A stretch of 64,000 nucleotides of DNA from Flavobacterium pectinovorum (GCF_006438875.1 NZ_RCZH01000002.1:164426-228425); one strand, 5' to 3'; shown: positions 1 to 10,353, numbered from the stretch's first letter. The notes: generated by a model not told the origin, from the letters alone. A program made the numbers and translations.

Positions 1-193
1 AAAAAACTTTTCTTAAAGTATCTGGTGAGTTATTGGTATAAACCAATTCCTGTTTCCCTTTGTACTGATAGTTTTTTACATCCATTGATACTTCCATTTT
101 GTAATCAACATGTTGTTGCCAATACGGAGCATTTTGTGCAGATACTGAGTTTAAACCGAAACTCAAAAAGGATAGGAATATAATTTTTCGCAT
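1..193 (-). CDS. M1 family metallopeptidase, N-terminal fragment
   Basis: Only the first 64 codons lie in the window; the gene runs off the left edge. The product starts MRKIIFLSFLSF, a signal peptide ending in SVSAQ. The mature part, from NAPYWQQHVDYKMEV, includes YQYKGKQELVYTNNSPDTL, which is typical of the N-terminal domain of Bacteroidota M1 (gluzincin aminopeptidase-like) enzymes. The zinc-binding HExxH lies outside the window, so activity cannot be judged. It sits 63 bp downstream of the S8 protease gene on the same strand and could be co-transcribed with it. Confidence 0.75.
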   Translation of the reverse strand, partial: MRKIIFLSFLSFGLNSVSAQNAPYWQQHVDYKMEVSMDVKNYQYKGKQELVYTNNSPDTLRKVF

Positions 194-256
194 GATTGTT
201 TTAATAAAAATGGAAGAGTTGCCACTCTTCCATTAGATTAATATTCTATTTTTTAT

Positions 257-1891
257 TTATTTCTTTGACATTTTCTCTGCCATTAATAAAGCATTATAAG
301 CATTCACCATTTTACCCGTTTTTGATGATTCGGCAGATGAAACCGGCACTGGTTTTTGAGTTGGATCTGGATCTTCACCTAAAAAAATCATTGATGGAAG
401 TGCTACTCCGGAATCCATTAAAATATGTTTTACCTGAGACGCTTTTAATTTTGGATAATAAGAACGAATCAAAGCTGCCACTCCGGCAACATTTGGCGAT
501 GCCATTGATGTTCCTTGCAAATATTTGTATTTATTATTTGGAACCGTTGCATAGATTTCTTCTCCCGGTGCGAAAACGTCAACATTTATTTTTCCGAAAT
601 TTGAAAATGAAGCTACTACATTTTCTCCGTAAGCTTTATTGATTGCTCCAATTGTAATTACGTTATCAGCAAATTCTTTGATGTTGTCTGCAGAGTCATT
701 TGGGTAATTGATGTTTTTTGTTTCATCGATATTGTATCCGTCATTTCCTGCTGCGTGCACAATTAAAACATCTTTTTTGGCAGCATATTTAATGGCATCG
801 TAAACCCATTGTTTGTGTGGAGAAAAGCTTTTTCCGAAACTTCCGTTAATTACTTTTGCACCATTATCTACTGCGTAACGAATTGCCAAAGCAATATCTT
901 TATCATACTCATCTCCATCAGGAACAGCTCTTACGGTCAGGATTTCAACATTATTAGAAATACCATCTCCTCCTAAACCATTTCCTCGAATTTGCGCAAT
1001 GATTCCGGCAACGTGAGTTCCGTGAAGTGCTTTTTCTTTATCAGGACCAAAAACTACATTATTACCATAATGGTTGTTTTTAATGTCTTCAGGATTATCT
1101 CCTACGATTTTTCTTCCGTCATAATCTTTATTTAAATTATAATTGAATTCATCGTAAACTTGTTCTCTATACTCTTCAAAATCAACTTCTGGGTTAAAAG
1201 TTGGACCCGCATTAGTAAAGATTCGAGTCATGATTCTTTTATCTTCCAAAACTTTTGGGTCAGTTGAAGTAATCTTGCTTAAATCTTCTAATTTATAATC
1301 TGTTTTATTTAATTCTTTTTTTATGGTATTATGAATATCTAATAAACCATCTATTTGTTCTTTATCTTCTTGTAACTTAGCTCTTCTTTCTTCGTATTGT
1401 GCTAAAGCATTTTTATATTCGGCAGAACCGTCATCGGCTTTTTTAACGATTCTTGTCATTTCAAGGTTTTCGTGAACAGCATCACCCAAAAAGTTCCATC
1501 CATGAACGTCATCGATAAATCCGTTTTTATCATCATCGATTCCGTTACCCGGAATTTCTTTAGGATTTGTCCAGATCATTCCTTGTAAATCCGGATGTTC
1601 AATATCAACACCTGAATCTACGATACCCACAATTACTTTCTTGCCTGTTTTTCCTTGTAATAATTCGGCGTAAGCCCTATCAACACTCATACCTGCAATA
1701 GAATCTTTGATTAAATCAAGATGACTCCATCTTTTCAATTCGTTTTCGCTAAGAGGTGCTTTTTTAACTATTGCCAAAGGTGCTGTAATCGCAACTTTAG
1801 AAGTTGAATTTTGTGCTTGCAAAGTAGCGCTGCAACCTGCAAGTACAAGTAATGCAAAAGCAGATATGGTATTTATTTTTATAGGACTCAT
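257..1891 (-). CDS. S8 (subtilisin-like) serine protease, lipoprotein
   Basis: A 544-residue protease with a lipobox (LVLAGC, Cys20), so probably anchored to the outer membrane. The catalytic triad is visible: Asp92 in VDSGVD, His290 in HGTHVAG and Ser462 in GTSMASP, with the oxyanion Asn in AAGND near 383. Asp and His are about 200 residues apart, against about 30 in subtilisin. The insert (about 105-285) is charged and partly coiled-coil-like (AQYEERRAKLQEDKEQ). The family degrades proteins or processes surface proteins; the substrate here is unknown. There is no T9SS C-terminal domain. Confidence 0.93.
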   Translation of the reverse strand: MSPIKINTISAFALLVLAGCSATLQAQNSTSKVAITAPLAIVKKAPLSENELKRWSHLDLIKDSIAGMSVDRAYAELLQGKTGKKVIVGIVDSGVDIEHPDLQGMIWTNPKEIPGNGIDDDKNGFIDDVHGWNFLGDAVHENLEMTRIVKKADDGSAEYKNALAQYEERRAKLQEDKEQIDGLLDIHNTIKKELNKTDYKLEDLSKITSTDPKVLEDKRIMTRIFTNAGPTFNPEVDFEEYREQVYDEFNYNLNKDYDGRKIVGDNPEDIKNNHYGNNVVFGPDKEKALHGTHVAGIIAQIRGNGLGGDGISNNVEILTVRAVPDGDEYDKDIALAIRYAVDNGAKVINGSFGKSFSPHKQWVYDAIKYAAKKDVLIVHAAGNDGYNIDETKNINYPNDSADNIKEFADNVITIGAINKAYGENVVASFSNFGKINVDVFAPGEEIYATVPNNKYKYLQGTSMASPNVAGVAALIRSYYPKLKASQVKHILMDSGVALPSMIFLGEDPDPTQKPVPVSSAESSKTGKMVNAYNALLMAEKMSKK

Positions 1892-2092
1892 ATATCTATT
1901 TTTGATAAAAGTTAAAATATGGGCCTAAATTATGATTTTTTGTTACATAAAACTAACGATTAACACTGTCTTATGAAATTACGATGTTTTTAAGTCATAG
2001 TTCTTAAAAAATTAAAGAAAATTTATCTACAAAATTTTATTTCTTAATTGAATTCTTATTCAGTCCTCAACCTTACAGTTGGATTATATAAT

Positions 2093-2124
2093 AAAAAAAT
2101 CTGCCATTTTTATAGCAGATTTTC
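2093..2124 (-). terminator. Rho-independent terminator after the orphan GG peptide
   Basis: Arms AAAATCTGC and GCAGATTTT form a 9-bp stem around a 10-nt loop. On the minus strand the stem is followed by a run of T. It starts about 15 nt after the stop codon of the small peptide gene at 2140-2316. Confidence 0.75.
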
Positions 2125-2139
2125 GACATTAGAAATTAA

Positions 2140-2316
2140 TTAACATGAATAACAACCTTCAAAATATACATAATATTCAAACCAATCTTCAGGAGTCAAT
2201 TCGTATGTTCTACGAGCCGGTCCGCCAATTCCTCCAGTAACTTCTTTCAATTGATCAGATTCAAGTGCTACTACACCTAATTTACTTGCATTTTCAATAA
2301 AATCATCTAAATTCAT
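2140..2316 (-). CDS. Orphan double-glycine leader peptide (58 aa)
   Basis: A 58-codon gene starting MNLDDFIENASK. The N-terminal part is acidic and amphipathic and ends in SDQLKEVTGG (Gly28-Gly29), the shape of a leader cleaved by C39 peptidases. The predicted core, about 29 residues, is rich in Tyr, Glu and Trp and ends FEGCYSC. It has its own downstream terminator, which supports a real transcript. No exporter gene adjoins it; the nearest C39 exporter in the window is at 35.4-37.5 kb. It could be a bacteriocin-like or signalling peptide. The exact product is unknown, and the second GG (IGG) is an alternative cleavage point. Confidence 0.7.
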   Translation of the reverse strand: MNLDDFIENASKLGVVALESDQLKEVTGGIGGPARRTYELTPEDWFEYYVYFEGCYSC

Positions 2317-2586
2317 AATTTATAAAATTTATGTTCACCTACTCTTTAGCTTTTCGGCATCCGCTTATTATTTGCTAATATATAAAATAATACTTACAAA
2401 AAATAATAAAAATAAAAGTAATGCCTTATATAAATTAAGATATTTAAAATTTCTGATTGTAAATAATTTGTCTTACGAAAACTATTAAAATATATTTCCA
2501 CAAAACAGTTTATCAGTTACGTCTTCCCGTAAGGAAACTCCATTTTAATTGTTTACTATTGCGCGACTGAATCATAAACTCAATCT

Positions 2587-5500
2587 ATGAAAACAAAACT
2601 ACTCTTGTTGCTGTTATTAGCAAATTTTTCCATTTATGCACAAAACACCGTAATTCCAGATATTAATTTTGAAAATAAATTGATTTCCTTAGGTATTGAT
2701 TCTGGTGTTGCTGACGGACAAGTACTAACAAATAATATTTCTGGAATAAAATCTGTTGATGTTTCAAATAGTTCAATAACAAATTTAACCGGAATCCAAG
2801 ATTTCATAGCTTTAACGACTTTAAAATGCGATGATAATCCTTTAACTTCTGTAAATATATCGAGTAATCTTGCATTAAAAGATATCTCTTTTACAAATAC
2901 AAAAATTACGAGTATAAATTTATCTGCAAATATAGATTTAGAGAGAGCAATTTTTATTAGAACTCCCTTGGCAAGTATTGATATCTCTGCTAATATCAAT
3001 CTTACAGAACTTAACATATCTCCCGGAGGATTTACTGAAGGACAAGATGGCCCCGGAAATATAACTAATCTGGATCTTTCTCATAATCCTAATTTAAAAA
3101 TATTAAATTGTTCGTATCATAGAATTATAAATCTGGATTTAAGTTTAAATCCATTACTTGAAGTGCTGAATTGTGGAGGTAATAAAGAGACGAATCTTGA
3201 TCTGTCTAAAAATACTGCTTTAACGAATTTAAATCTTAGTAATTCATTTCTACCTACTATTGACCTTGCAGCAAATGTAAATTTAACAACTTTAAGCATT
3301 TACGATTCCCATATGGTAAGCATAGATCTTTCAAAAAATACTGCCTTACAATCTTTAGATGCGAGATACGCTGTTTATTTAAAAGAAATAAATTTAAAAA
3401 ACGGAAAAAATAATTTAATAACATCATCAAAATTATATTTAACTAAAACACCCGGTTTATATTGCGTATTAGTTGATGATGTTGCATTTTCAGAAACAAA
3501 TTGGGCAAGCAGCAAAGACAGTTGGCTTAAATATTCTGTTGTATGTGAAAGTCCAAAATATACCTTAATTCCAGATGTTGAGTTTGAAAAAATACTAATC
3601 TTAAAAGGTTTTGACGGGCCTTTAGATGGGAAAATCTTAACTTCAGCAGCAGCAGCAATTACAGAACTTGACTTAAAATACAGTAATTACCAAGCTATTA
3701 CTGACTTAACAGGTATTGAAGATTTTGCTGCCCTAGAACTTCTAACCACACCAGGTAAATTAGGAAAGCTTAATGTTACAAAAAATATTGCTTTAAAAAA
3801 ATTAGATTGCAGTAATGCAGATTTGACCACATTAGACGTTTCAAATAATGTCAATTTAATTACTTTAGATTGTAGTTTTAACAAATTAAATCTTTTAGAT
3901 GTCTCAAATAACAAGTTATTAAATGAATTAAATGTTGGTTCTAACGATTTAACAAATCTTAATATTTCTCAAAACAAGGCATTAATCAAATTACTTGCTT
4001 ATGATAATCAATTTACAAATTTGGATTTTTCGAATAATCTAAGTCTGGAAATAGTAAATTGTGGAAGAAATAATTTAACAACAGTTGATTTTTCTGTCAA
4101 TACAGAGTTGACTGAAATTTTATGCTATGAAAATAAATTAACCAATTTAGATCTGACTAATAATCTTGCTTTAAAAAGTCTAAACATATATAAATCAGAT
4201 TTATCAACTCTGGATTTATCTAAAAATACACTTTTAAAAACTTTGCAGGTATATGACAATTTAAATTTAACTGAACTTAATTTAAAAAACGGGAATAATA
4301 ATGCCATTACAACAGCATATTTATTAAACAACACAAGTTTAAGTTGTGTACTGGTTGATGATGTGAACTATTCGAATACAAATTGGAAAAATAAAGAAAA
4401 CTGGACTACTTACAGCTTAACTTGTGTTGCTCCAGCCTATACATTAATTCCTGATATCGAATTTGAAAAAGCTCTAATTTCCCAAAAATATGACGCCGTT
4501 TTAGATGGTAAAATATTAACTGCAAGAGCGGCTGAAGTAAAGACATTAAGCCTTCAAAATTACGCTGAGATTACAGATCTTACCGGAATTGAAGATTTTA
4601 CTTCGCTAGAATCTTTAAGTACTTATAGTTCTCCTGGAGGTAAATTAAAATCCTTAAATCTTACAAAGAATATATCTCTAAAAACTTTAGCAGCAAATTA
4701 TACACAAATTACATCCCTTGACCTTTCTAAAAATATAGTATTAACTTCTTTAAATCTTTCCAGAAACAGTAGTTTGAGTGAATTAAATTTAAAGAATCAA
4801 AACAATGCTTTACTTACTAATGCAAGCATCAATTTAACAGGTAACAAAATTTTAACTTGTATTTTAGTTGATGACATTACTTTTTCAAATACAAACTGGG
4901 CTGATAAAAAAGACCTTTGGGCTACTTATTCCGTAGTTTGTGGTGCACCTCAGTATACACTAATCCCTGATATTGAATTTGAAAAAGCCTTAATATCTGA
5001 CGGAATAGACAACATTCAGGACGGAAAAGTTTTAACTGCAAGAATTGCAGTTGAGAAAAAAATCGACTATAGATATACTTCTTATCAAGCTATTACCGAT
5101 TTAACTGGTATTGAAGATTTTACTGCTTTAGAAATCTTAAATACACCTGGTAATAAAATAGGAAAATTAAATACTACCAAAAACACAGCCTTAAAAACTT
5201 TAAATTGTAGTGGTGAAAATTTATCTTCCTTAGATCTAACGAATAATAAGGACTTGGTTTCTTTAAATTGTAGCAGCAATAAATTTGCGACAATCGACGT
5301 CAGCGCAAATTTAGCGCTTGAGAGTTTAAATCTTAACAGTAATGTGCTAACTAGCTTAGACATTCAAACTAATACAAATTTAACTTCTTTAAATATTGGT
5401 TTTAATACTAGCTTAAAAACTGTTAATCTAAGTAAGAATACTAATCTAGTAACTTTGAGTGCTTTTTTAACTGGCCTGGAAAACTTAGATGTTTCAACAA

Positions 5501-8500
5501 ACCAAAAACTAACCAGCATATCTTGTAACAGTAGTAAAATAACCCGTTTAGATGTTTCAAACAATACAGCATTGACTACTCTAAATTGCCAGAATAACTT
5601 ATTAAAAAGTCTAAATTTACAAAACGGCAATAATGCTTCTTTCAGCACAAGCCTTAACTTTAAAAATAACCCGAATCTAACTTGTATTCAGGTTGACGAC
5701 ATTGCTTATGCTGATGCTAACTGGGCTTCTTTTAAAGATTCTACGGCAAAATACAATTTAGATTGCGCAACCTATACTTTAATTCCTGACTCAAATTTTG
5801 AAGACAAACTGATTCTATTGAACATAGATAAGGATGGAAAAAATGGAAAAGTAAAAACGGAAAGCATTGCTTCTATTACTTCATTAAACGTATCTGATAG
5901 CAATATTAGTGATCTAACAGGACTTCAAGATTTTACTAATTTGACTGAACTAAATTGTTCTTCAAATTCGCTTGTTGCCTTAGATATTAATGCAAACAAA
6001 AATTTAAGTCTTTTAAACTGTAGTACAAATCAACTGACCGCTTTAAATTTAGATAATAATACATCTTTAACTGATGTAAACTGTGCATACAATTCAATTA
6101 CTAGTCTGAGTGTAACAAAAAATCCTTCTTTGATTAAAATTGATTTTTCAAATAATGCATTAAACATTTTAAACTTAAAAAATGGTTTCAATACCAATTT
6201 AGATTGGTTTAGCGTTAATTTTACTAAAAATCCTGCTTTAAGCTGTATTCAGGTAGACAACGCTCAATACTCTAATGACAACTGGAATGGAAAATTAGAC
6301 AAAACTTCTTATTTCACGGAAGACTGTACTGCTTTTACATTAATTCCTGACAGCAATTTTGAAGATAAATTAATTGAATTAAAAATCGATATTGATGGTA
6401 AAAATGGAAAAGTTTTAACGTCTACTATTTCTAAAGTTACTGATTTAAATGTTCAATTAAGCGAAATCAAAGACTTAACCGGAATAGAAGGTTTTACTGC
6501 TCTTGAATACCTAAATTGCCAGTTTAACACTTTATCATCTTTGGATGTTTCTAAAAATTTAAAATTAATAGAATTATATTCCCATGGCAATGATTTAACA
6601 ACTTTGAATGTTTCTGCAAATACAGAACTTACAACTTTACAATGTAACAAAAACCAAATAACGAATTTAGATATCTCTAAAAACACAAAATTGGTTTATA
6701 TCAATGCTTCAGAAAACAACCTAAAATCTCTAAATTTAAAAAACGGAAATAACACTAATTTTCAAGGTGCTTTATTGTTCAAGAATCCTGATTTAAGTTG
6801 TATTCTTGTAGACAATCAAGCTTTCGCAAATACTAGTCCTAGTATATTTTTTAAAGACGAAGCTGCAAATTTTAATGATGTTGAATGTATTTTATATACG
6901 TTAATTCCTGATGTTAATTTTGAAAATAAATTAATCGCTTTAGGAATTGATTCAGGAACGCCAGACGGAAAAGTTGCTACATCTAAAATTTCTGCTTTAA
7001 CTGAATTAAATCTTTATGGAGCCTCTATTTCTGACTTAACAGGTATTCAGGATTTTGCTTCATTGACAAGTTTGAATTGTATGTCTAATCAATTAACGAC
7101 ACTTGACATTTCTCAAAATTTAGCTTTAACAGATCTAAATGCTATGTATAATAAATTAACAACTTTAGACACTTCAAAAAATATTGCTTTAGAAAATTTA
7201 TCCCTTTCTTATAACGAAATAACAAGTCTTGATCTTTCTAAAAATGCTAATTTGAGTCTTTTATCTTGTGCATCAAACAAATTAACCAATATTGATGTTT
7301 CAAACAATAAAACACTATCTACATTATGGTGTCCTTCGAACGAATTAACAACTTTAGATCTTTCTCAAAACACCTCTTTAATTTCTATAACATGTTCTGA
7401 AAACAAATTAACAAACGTAAATATAAGAAATGGAAAAAACAGCTCTATGCAACTGGCACCTTATGTTATTGATTTTACAAAGAATCCATTACTAACATGC
7501 ATCTTGGTTGACGACGCTCTGTATTCTAATAAAAATTGGGGAAGCTTTAAAGATTCTTCTGCATCATATTCTACCGTAGATTGTTCTCAGATTATAGCTA
7601 TTCCTGATCCTGCTTTTGAAGATAAATTAATTGCTTTAGAAATTGATAAAGACGGTAAAAACGGATCTGTTTTAAACAGCAGCATTGTAAACATAAGTTC
7701 TTTAAATGTTTCTTCAAGCACTATAAAAGATTTGACTGGAATAGAAGGATTTACTAATTTGACAGTTCTTGATTGTTCAGGAAATCTAATCTCAAATTTG
7801 AATTTGTCTCAAAATAAATTTTTAGCAACTTTAGATTGCAACAATAACAAATTATTGAGTTTAAACGTAAAGAACGGAGATAAAACTAATTTTTCTTCAG
7901 GATCTAATTTTAGTAATAATACAGATTTAACTTGTATTCAGGTTGAAGATGCTGATTATGCAACTACTAATTGGACAAGCATTAAAGATGCAACAGCAAA
8001 TTATAATGTAGATTGTAATGCTTATACTTCAATTCCAGATTCTAATTTTGAAGATAAACTAATTGCTTTAAACATCGACAAAGACGGAAAGAATGGAAAA
8101 GTTCTAAGTGCAAATATCAAAAAAGTTACATATTTAGATCTTTCCAGTTCTAATATTTCCGATATGACGGGAATTGAAGATTTTATCGCATTAACTGAGT
8201 TAAACTGTACTTCCAATACTATAAGTAATATTGATGTCACTCACAATAAATCATTAATAACATTAACGTTACACGATAACAACCTAACAACATTGGATCT
8301 TACAGCAAACACTGAATTGTTCAACGTAATGTTCAGTAAAAATCAAATTGAAACAATTGATTTATCTCAAAATAAAAAGCTTCATTATTTAGCAGCAGAC
8401 GATAACTTATTAACCGCTATAGACGTTTCTTTAAACACTGAGTTAGAATCCTTTTATTGCATTAATAATAAGATCACAACAATAGATGTAACGAACCTGC

Positions 8501-9189
8501 CTAATTTATTGGATTTATCAATAGGTCTTAACAAAATTTCAGAAATAAATCTTTCCAAAAACACAAAACTAGCTATTTTTCAATGCTTTCTTAATAATTT
8601 AAGCTCTTTAGACCTAAGTCAAAATGTTCTTTTAAAAAGATTAAATGCTGCAAATAATCAATTAATATCTTTAGACTTATCGCATAATCCACTTTTAGAA
8701 CTTGTTTACATTGTATTTAATCCTCTAACAACATTAAATTTACAAAACGGAAATAACGAGAATTTTATATTGCCTTCATCAAGTGGCACAGACAAAAAAA
8801 GTGCTGTTGACGCTTGTAGCTTTTTAAACAACAAAAATCTTTCTTGTATCCAGGTTGACAATGTAGAATTTTCGAATGCAAAATGGCAAAATATAAAAGA
8901 TGCAACAACTAACTATTCTAATACTTGTAAAAATTTAGGTATTGAAGATTCTGTTTTTGATAAAGTTGTAGTATATCCTAATCCAACAAAAGGAGAAGTA
9001 ACTATTAGTAATGCAACTTTAGAAAAAGCTACCGTTTATAATACTTTAGGTCAGCTTGTAAGATCTTTTACTTTAGACTCTGCTAATACAAATAATACAA
9101 TTGATTTATCAGGACTTCCAAGAGGAGTTTATTATGTATACTTAATCAATCAAGATGCGGCTTCTGCCAAAAAAGTGATTGTAGAATAA
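2587..9189 (+). CDS. Giant modular leucine-rich-repeat protein with T9SS type A sorting domain
   Basis: A 2200-residue secreted protein. It has a signal peptide (MKTKLLLLLLLANFSIYAQ), then nine modules beginning near residues 22, 325, 618, 790, 1063, 1250, 1437, 1669 and 1812. Each opens with a xxIPDxxFExxLI motif, continues with irregular LRRs (LTxLDLSxNxxL, LxxLNCSxN) and closes with a LxCIxVDD..YSxxNW..KD..C segment. The last about 75 residues (VVVYPNPTKGEVTI to KKVIVE) are a T9SS type A C-terminal signal for export and surface attachment. Such proteins usually bind protein or glycan ligands at the surface; the ligand is unknown. It is a single gene with a terminator directly after it. Confidence 0.93.
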   Translation: MKTKLLLLLLLANFSIYAQNTVIPDINFENKLISLGIDSGVADGQVLTNNISGIKSVDVSNSSITNLTGIQDFIALTTLKCDDNPLTSVNISSNLALKDISFTNTKITSINLSANIDLERAIFIRTPLASIDISANINLTELNISPGGFTEGQDGPGNITNLDLSHNPNLKILNCSYHRIINLDLSLNPLLEVLNCGGNKETNLDLSKNTALTNLNLSNSFLPTIDLAANVNLTTLSIYDSHMVSIDLSKNTALQSLDARYAVYLKEINLKNGKNNLITSSKLYLTKTPGLYCVLVDDVAFSETNWASSKDSWLKYSVVCESPKYTLIPDVEFEKILILKGFDGPLDGKILTSAAAAITELDLKYSNYQAITDLTGIEDFAALELLTTPGKLGKLNVTKNIALKKLDCSNADLTTLDVSNNVNLITLDCSFNKLNLLDVSNNKLLNELNVGSNDLTNLNISQNKALIKLLAYDNQFTNLDFSNNLSLEIVNCGRNNLTTVDFSVNTELTEILCYENKLTNLDLTNNLALKSLNIYKSDLSTLDLSKNTLLKTLQVYDNLNLTELNLKNGNNNAITTAYLLNNTSLSCVLVDDVNYSNTNWKNKENWTTYSLTCVAPAYTLIPDIEFEKALISQKYDAVLDGKILTARAAEVKTLSLQNYAEITDLTGIEDFTSLESLSTYSSPGGKLKSLNLTKNISLKTLAANYTQITSLDLSKNIVLTSLNLSRNSSLSELNLKNQNNALLTNASINLTGNKILTCILVDDITFSNTNWADKKDLWATYSVVCGAPQYTLIPDIEFEKALISDGIDNIQDGKVLTARIAVEKKIDYRYTSYQAITDLTGIEDFTALEILNTPGNKIGKLNTTKNTALKTLNCSGENLSSLDLTNNKDLVSLNCSSNKFATIDVSANLALESLNLNSNVLTSLDIQTNTNLTSLNIGFNTSLKTVNLSKNTNLVTLSAFLTGLENLDVSTNQKLTSISCNSSKITRLDVSNNTALTTLNCQNNLLKSLNLQNGNNASFSTSLNFKNNPNLTCIQVDDIAYADANWASFKDSTAKYNLDCATYTLIPDSNFEDKLILLNIDKDGKNGKVKTESIASITSLNVSDSNISDLTGLQDFTNLTELNCSSNSLVALDINANKNLSLLNCSTNQLTALNLDNNTSLTDVNCAYNSITSLSVTKNPSLIKIDFSNNALNILNLKNGFNTNLDWFSVNFTKNPALSCIQVDNAQYSNDNWNGKLDKTSYFTEDCTAFTLIPDSNFEDKLIELKIDIDGKNGKVLTSTISKVTDLNVQLSEIKDLTGIEGFTALEYLNCQFNTLSSLDVSKNLKLIELYSHGNDLTTLNVSANTELTTLQCNKNQITNLDISKNTKLVYINASENNLKSLNLKNGNNTNFQGALLFKNPDLSCILVDNQAFANTSPSIFFKDEAANFNDVECILYTLIPDVNFENKLIALGIDSGTPDGKVATSKISALTELNLYGASISDLTGIQDFASLTSLNCMSNQLTTLDISQNLALTDLNAMYNKLTTLDTSKNIALENLSLSYNEITSLDLSKNANLSLLSCASNKLTNIDVSNNKTLSTLWCPSNELTTLDLSQNTSLISITCSENKLTNVNIRNGKNSSMQLAPYVIDFTKNPLLTCILVDDALYSNKNWGSFKDSSASYSTVDCSQIIAIPDPAFEDKLIALEIDKDGKNGSVLNSSIVNISSLNVSSSTIKDLTGIEGFTNLTVLDCSGNLISNLNLSQNKFLATLDCNNNKLLSLNVKNGDKTNFSSGSNFSNNTDLTCIQVEDADYATTNWTSIKDATANYNVDCNAYTSIPDSNFEDKLIALNIDKDGKNGKVLSANIKKVTYLDLSSSNISDMTGIEDFIALTELNCTSNTISNIDVTHNKSLITLTLHDNNLTTLDLTANTELFNVMFSKNQIETIDLSQNKKLHYLAADDNLLTAIDVSLNTELESFYCINNKITTIDVTNLPNLLDLSIGLNKISEINLSKNTKLAIFQCFLNNLSSLDLSQNVLLKRLNAANNQLISLDLSHNPLLELVYIVFNPLTTLNLQNGNNENFILPSSSGTDKKSAVDACSFLNNKNLSCIQVDNVEFSNAKWQNIKDATTNYSNTCKNLGIEDSVFDKVVVYPNPTKGEVTISNATLEKATVYNTLGQLVRSFTLDSANTNNTIDLSGLPRGVYYVYLINQDAASAKKVIVE

Positions 9190-9206
9190 TTACAATTAGT
9201 TAAACT

Positions 9207-9246
9207 AAAAAATCCCATTTTCGATATAGTGAAAATGGGATTTTTT
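9207..9246. terminator. Bidirectional terminator between the LRR gene and the MBL hydrolase gene
   Basis: Arms AATCCCATTTTC and GAAAATGGGATT form a perfect 12-bp stem around an 8-nt loop. It is preceded by A and followed by T, so it can terminate both converging genes. Confidence 0.9.
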
Positions 9247-9263
9247 ATGATTTAAAATTTCTT

Positions 9264-10121
9264 TTAAAGGATTTCTTCGCAAGTAAAAACTTCTTTCAAT
9301 CGAACACCTTTCTCGGTATGTTCAACCGTTATAATCTGATTGTGTGCATCATGCTCCAGAAACAAATAATGATTATGATCTGCCGCCGCATTTAGAAATT
9401 TTGCTTTCTCGGGCATTGTCAATAAAGGTCGCGTGTCATAACCCATAACATATGGCAACGGAATATGTCCTGCTGTCGCTAATAAATCAGCGCAAAAGAC
9501 GATGGTTTTATCTTGATATTTAATATGTGGAATCATTTGTTTCTCCGTATGACCGTCAACATAGTAGATTCCAAAATTTAATTCTTCACAGAAACCAAAA
9601 TCACTTTCAGGACGTTTTATAAAATTCAATTGTCCGCTTTCCTGCATTGGCAAAATGTTCTCTGACAAAAAGGAAGCTTTTTCTCGAGGATTTGGTTTTA
9701 TTGCCCATTCCCAATGATTCTCGTTGCTCCAATATTTAGCATTTTTAAAAGCTGGTTCATAGCCGGTTTTATCCGAATTCCATTGAACACTTCCTCCACA
9801 ATGATCAAAATGCAAATGCGTCATAAAAACATCGGTAATATCATCTCGGTGAAAACCATATTTTGCCAATGATTTATCAATAGAATGAGAACCCCAAAGC
9901 GAATAATAACCAAAAAACTTTTCCGATTGTTTATCCCCCATTCCCGTATCAATCAAAATCAAGCGATTTCCATCTTCAATAAGAAGACAACGAGCTGCAA
10001 TATCAATTAAATTATTGGCATCAGCCGGATTAGTTTTGCTCCAGATTGTTTTGGGCACAACTCCAAACATTGCACCTCCGTCTAACTTAAAATTTCCGGA
10101 TTCTATAGGGTAAAGTTTCAT
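9264..10121 (-). CDS. MBL-fold metallo-hydrolase
   Basis: A 285-residue metallo-beta-lactamase-fold protein. The metal-binding motif is THLHFDHCGG, with the upstream strand LILIDTGMGD and later metal-ligand candidates VDGHT and FCADL. There is no signal peptide, so it is probably cytoplasmic. The family includes quorum-quenching lactonases and other hydrolases; the closest-looking group is the N-acyl-homoserine-lactonase-like MBL proteins, but the substrate is not determinable here. It is a single gene, convergent with the LRR gene. Confidence 0.88.
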   Translation of the reverse strand: MKLYPIESGNFKLDGGAMFGVVPKTIWSKTNPADANNLIDIAARCLLIEDGNRLILIDTGMGDKQSEKFFGYYSLWGSHSIDKSLAKYGFHRDDITDVFMTHLHFDHCGGSVQWNSDKTGYEPAFKNAKYWSNENHWEWAIKPNPREKASFLSENILPMQESGQLNFIKRPESDFGFCEELNFGIYYVDGHTEKQMIPHIKYQDKTIVFCADLLATAGHIPLPYVMGYDTRPLLTMPEKAKFLNAAADHNHYLFLEHDAHNQIITVEHTEKGVRLKEVFTCEEIL

Positions 10122-10216
10122 AAGAGTATATTTCTAATAAGAAAACAAAGCTAGGAAATCCAATTTCTTTATGCTAGGCATTCACTCATAATGTTTTTTC
10201 ATGCTTATATAAAGTT

Positions 10217-10339
10217 GCCCACCAGATTAAACTGATTTAACAGATTTTCACTGGTTTTTTATTCCCACGAAAGGCTTGAAAGCTTGGTTAAACTAAAAGT
10301 AATCTGTGTAAATCAGCAAAATCCGTAAAATCTGTGGGC
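10217..10339. repeat. Intergenic inverted repeat of the 'aatctgt/atccgt' type
   Basis: The outer arms (from GCCCACCAGATTAAACTG and to AAAATCTGTGGGC) are imperfect inverted copies around an AT-rich centre. The same kind of arms (gcccacggattttac, aatctgtttaatctgt) recurs at 32846-33030, so this is a dispersed intergenic repeat. No coding potential. Confidence 0.65.
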
Positions 10340-10353
10340 TAAAAAGTCAAGTA

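Noticed and set aside
2634..8240. Several antisense ORFs inside the LRR gene
   Set aside because: They are mirror readings of the repeated LRR codons (similar KSVIA, SSIPVKS strings recur), not independent genes.
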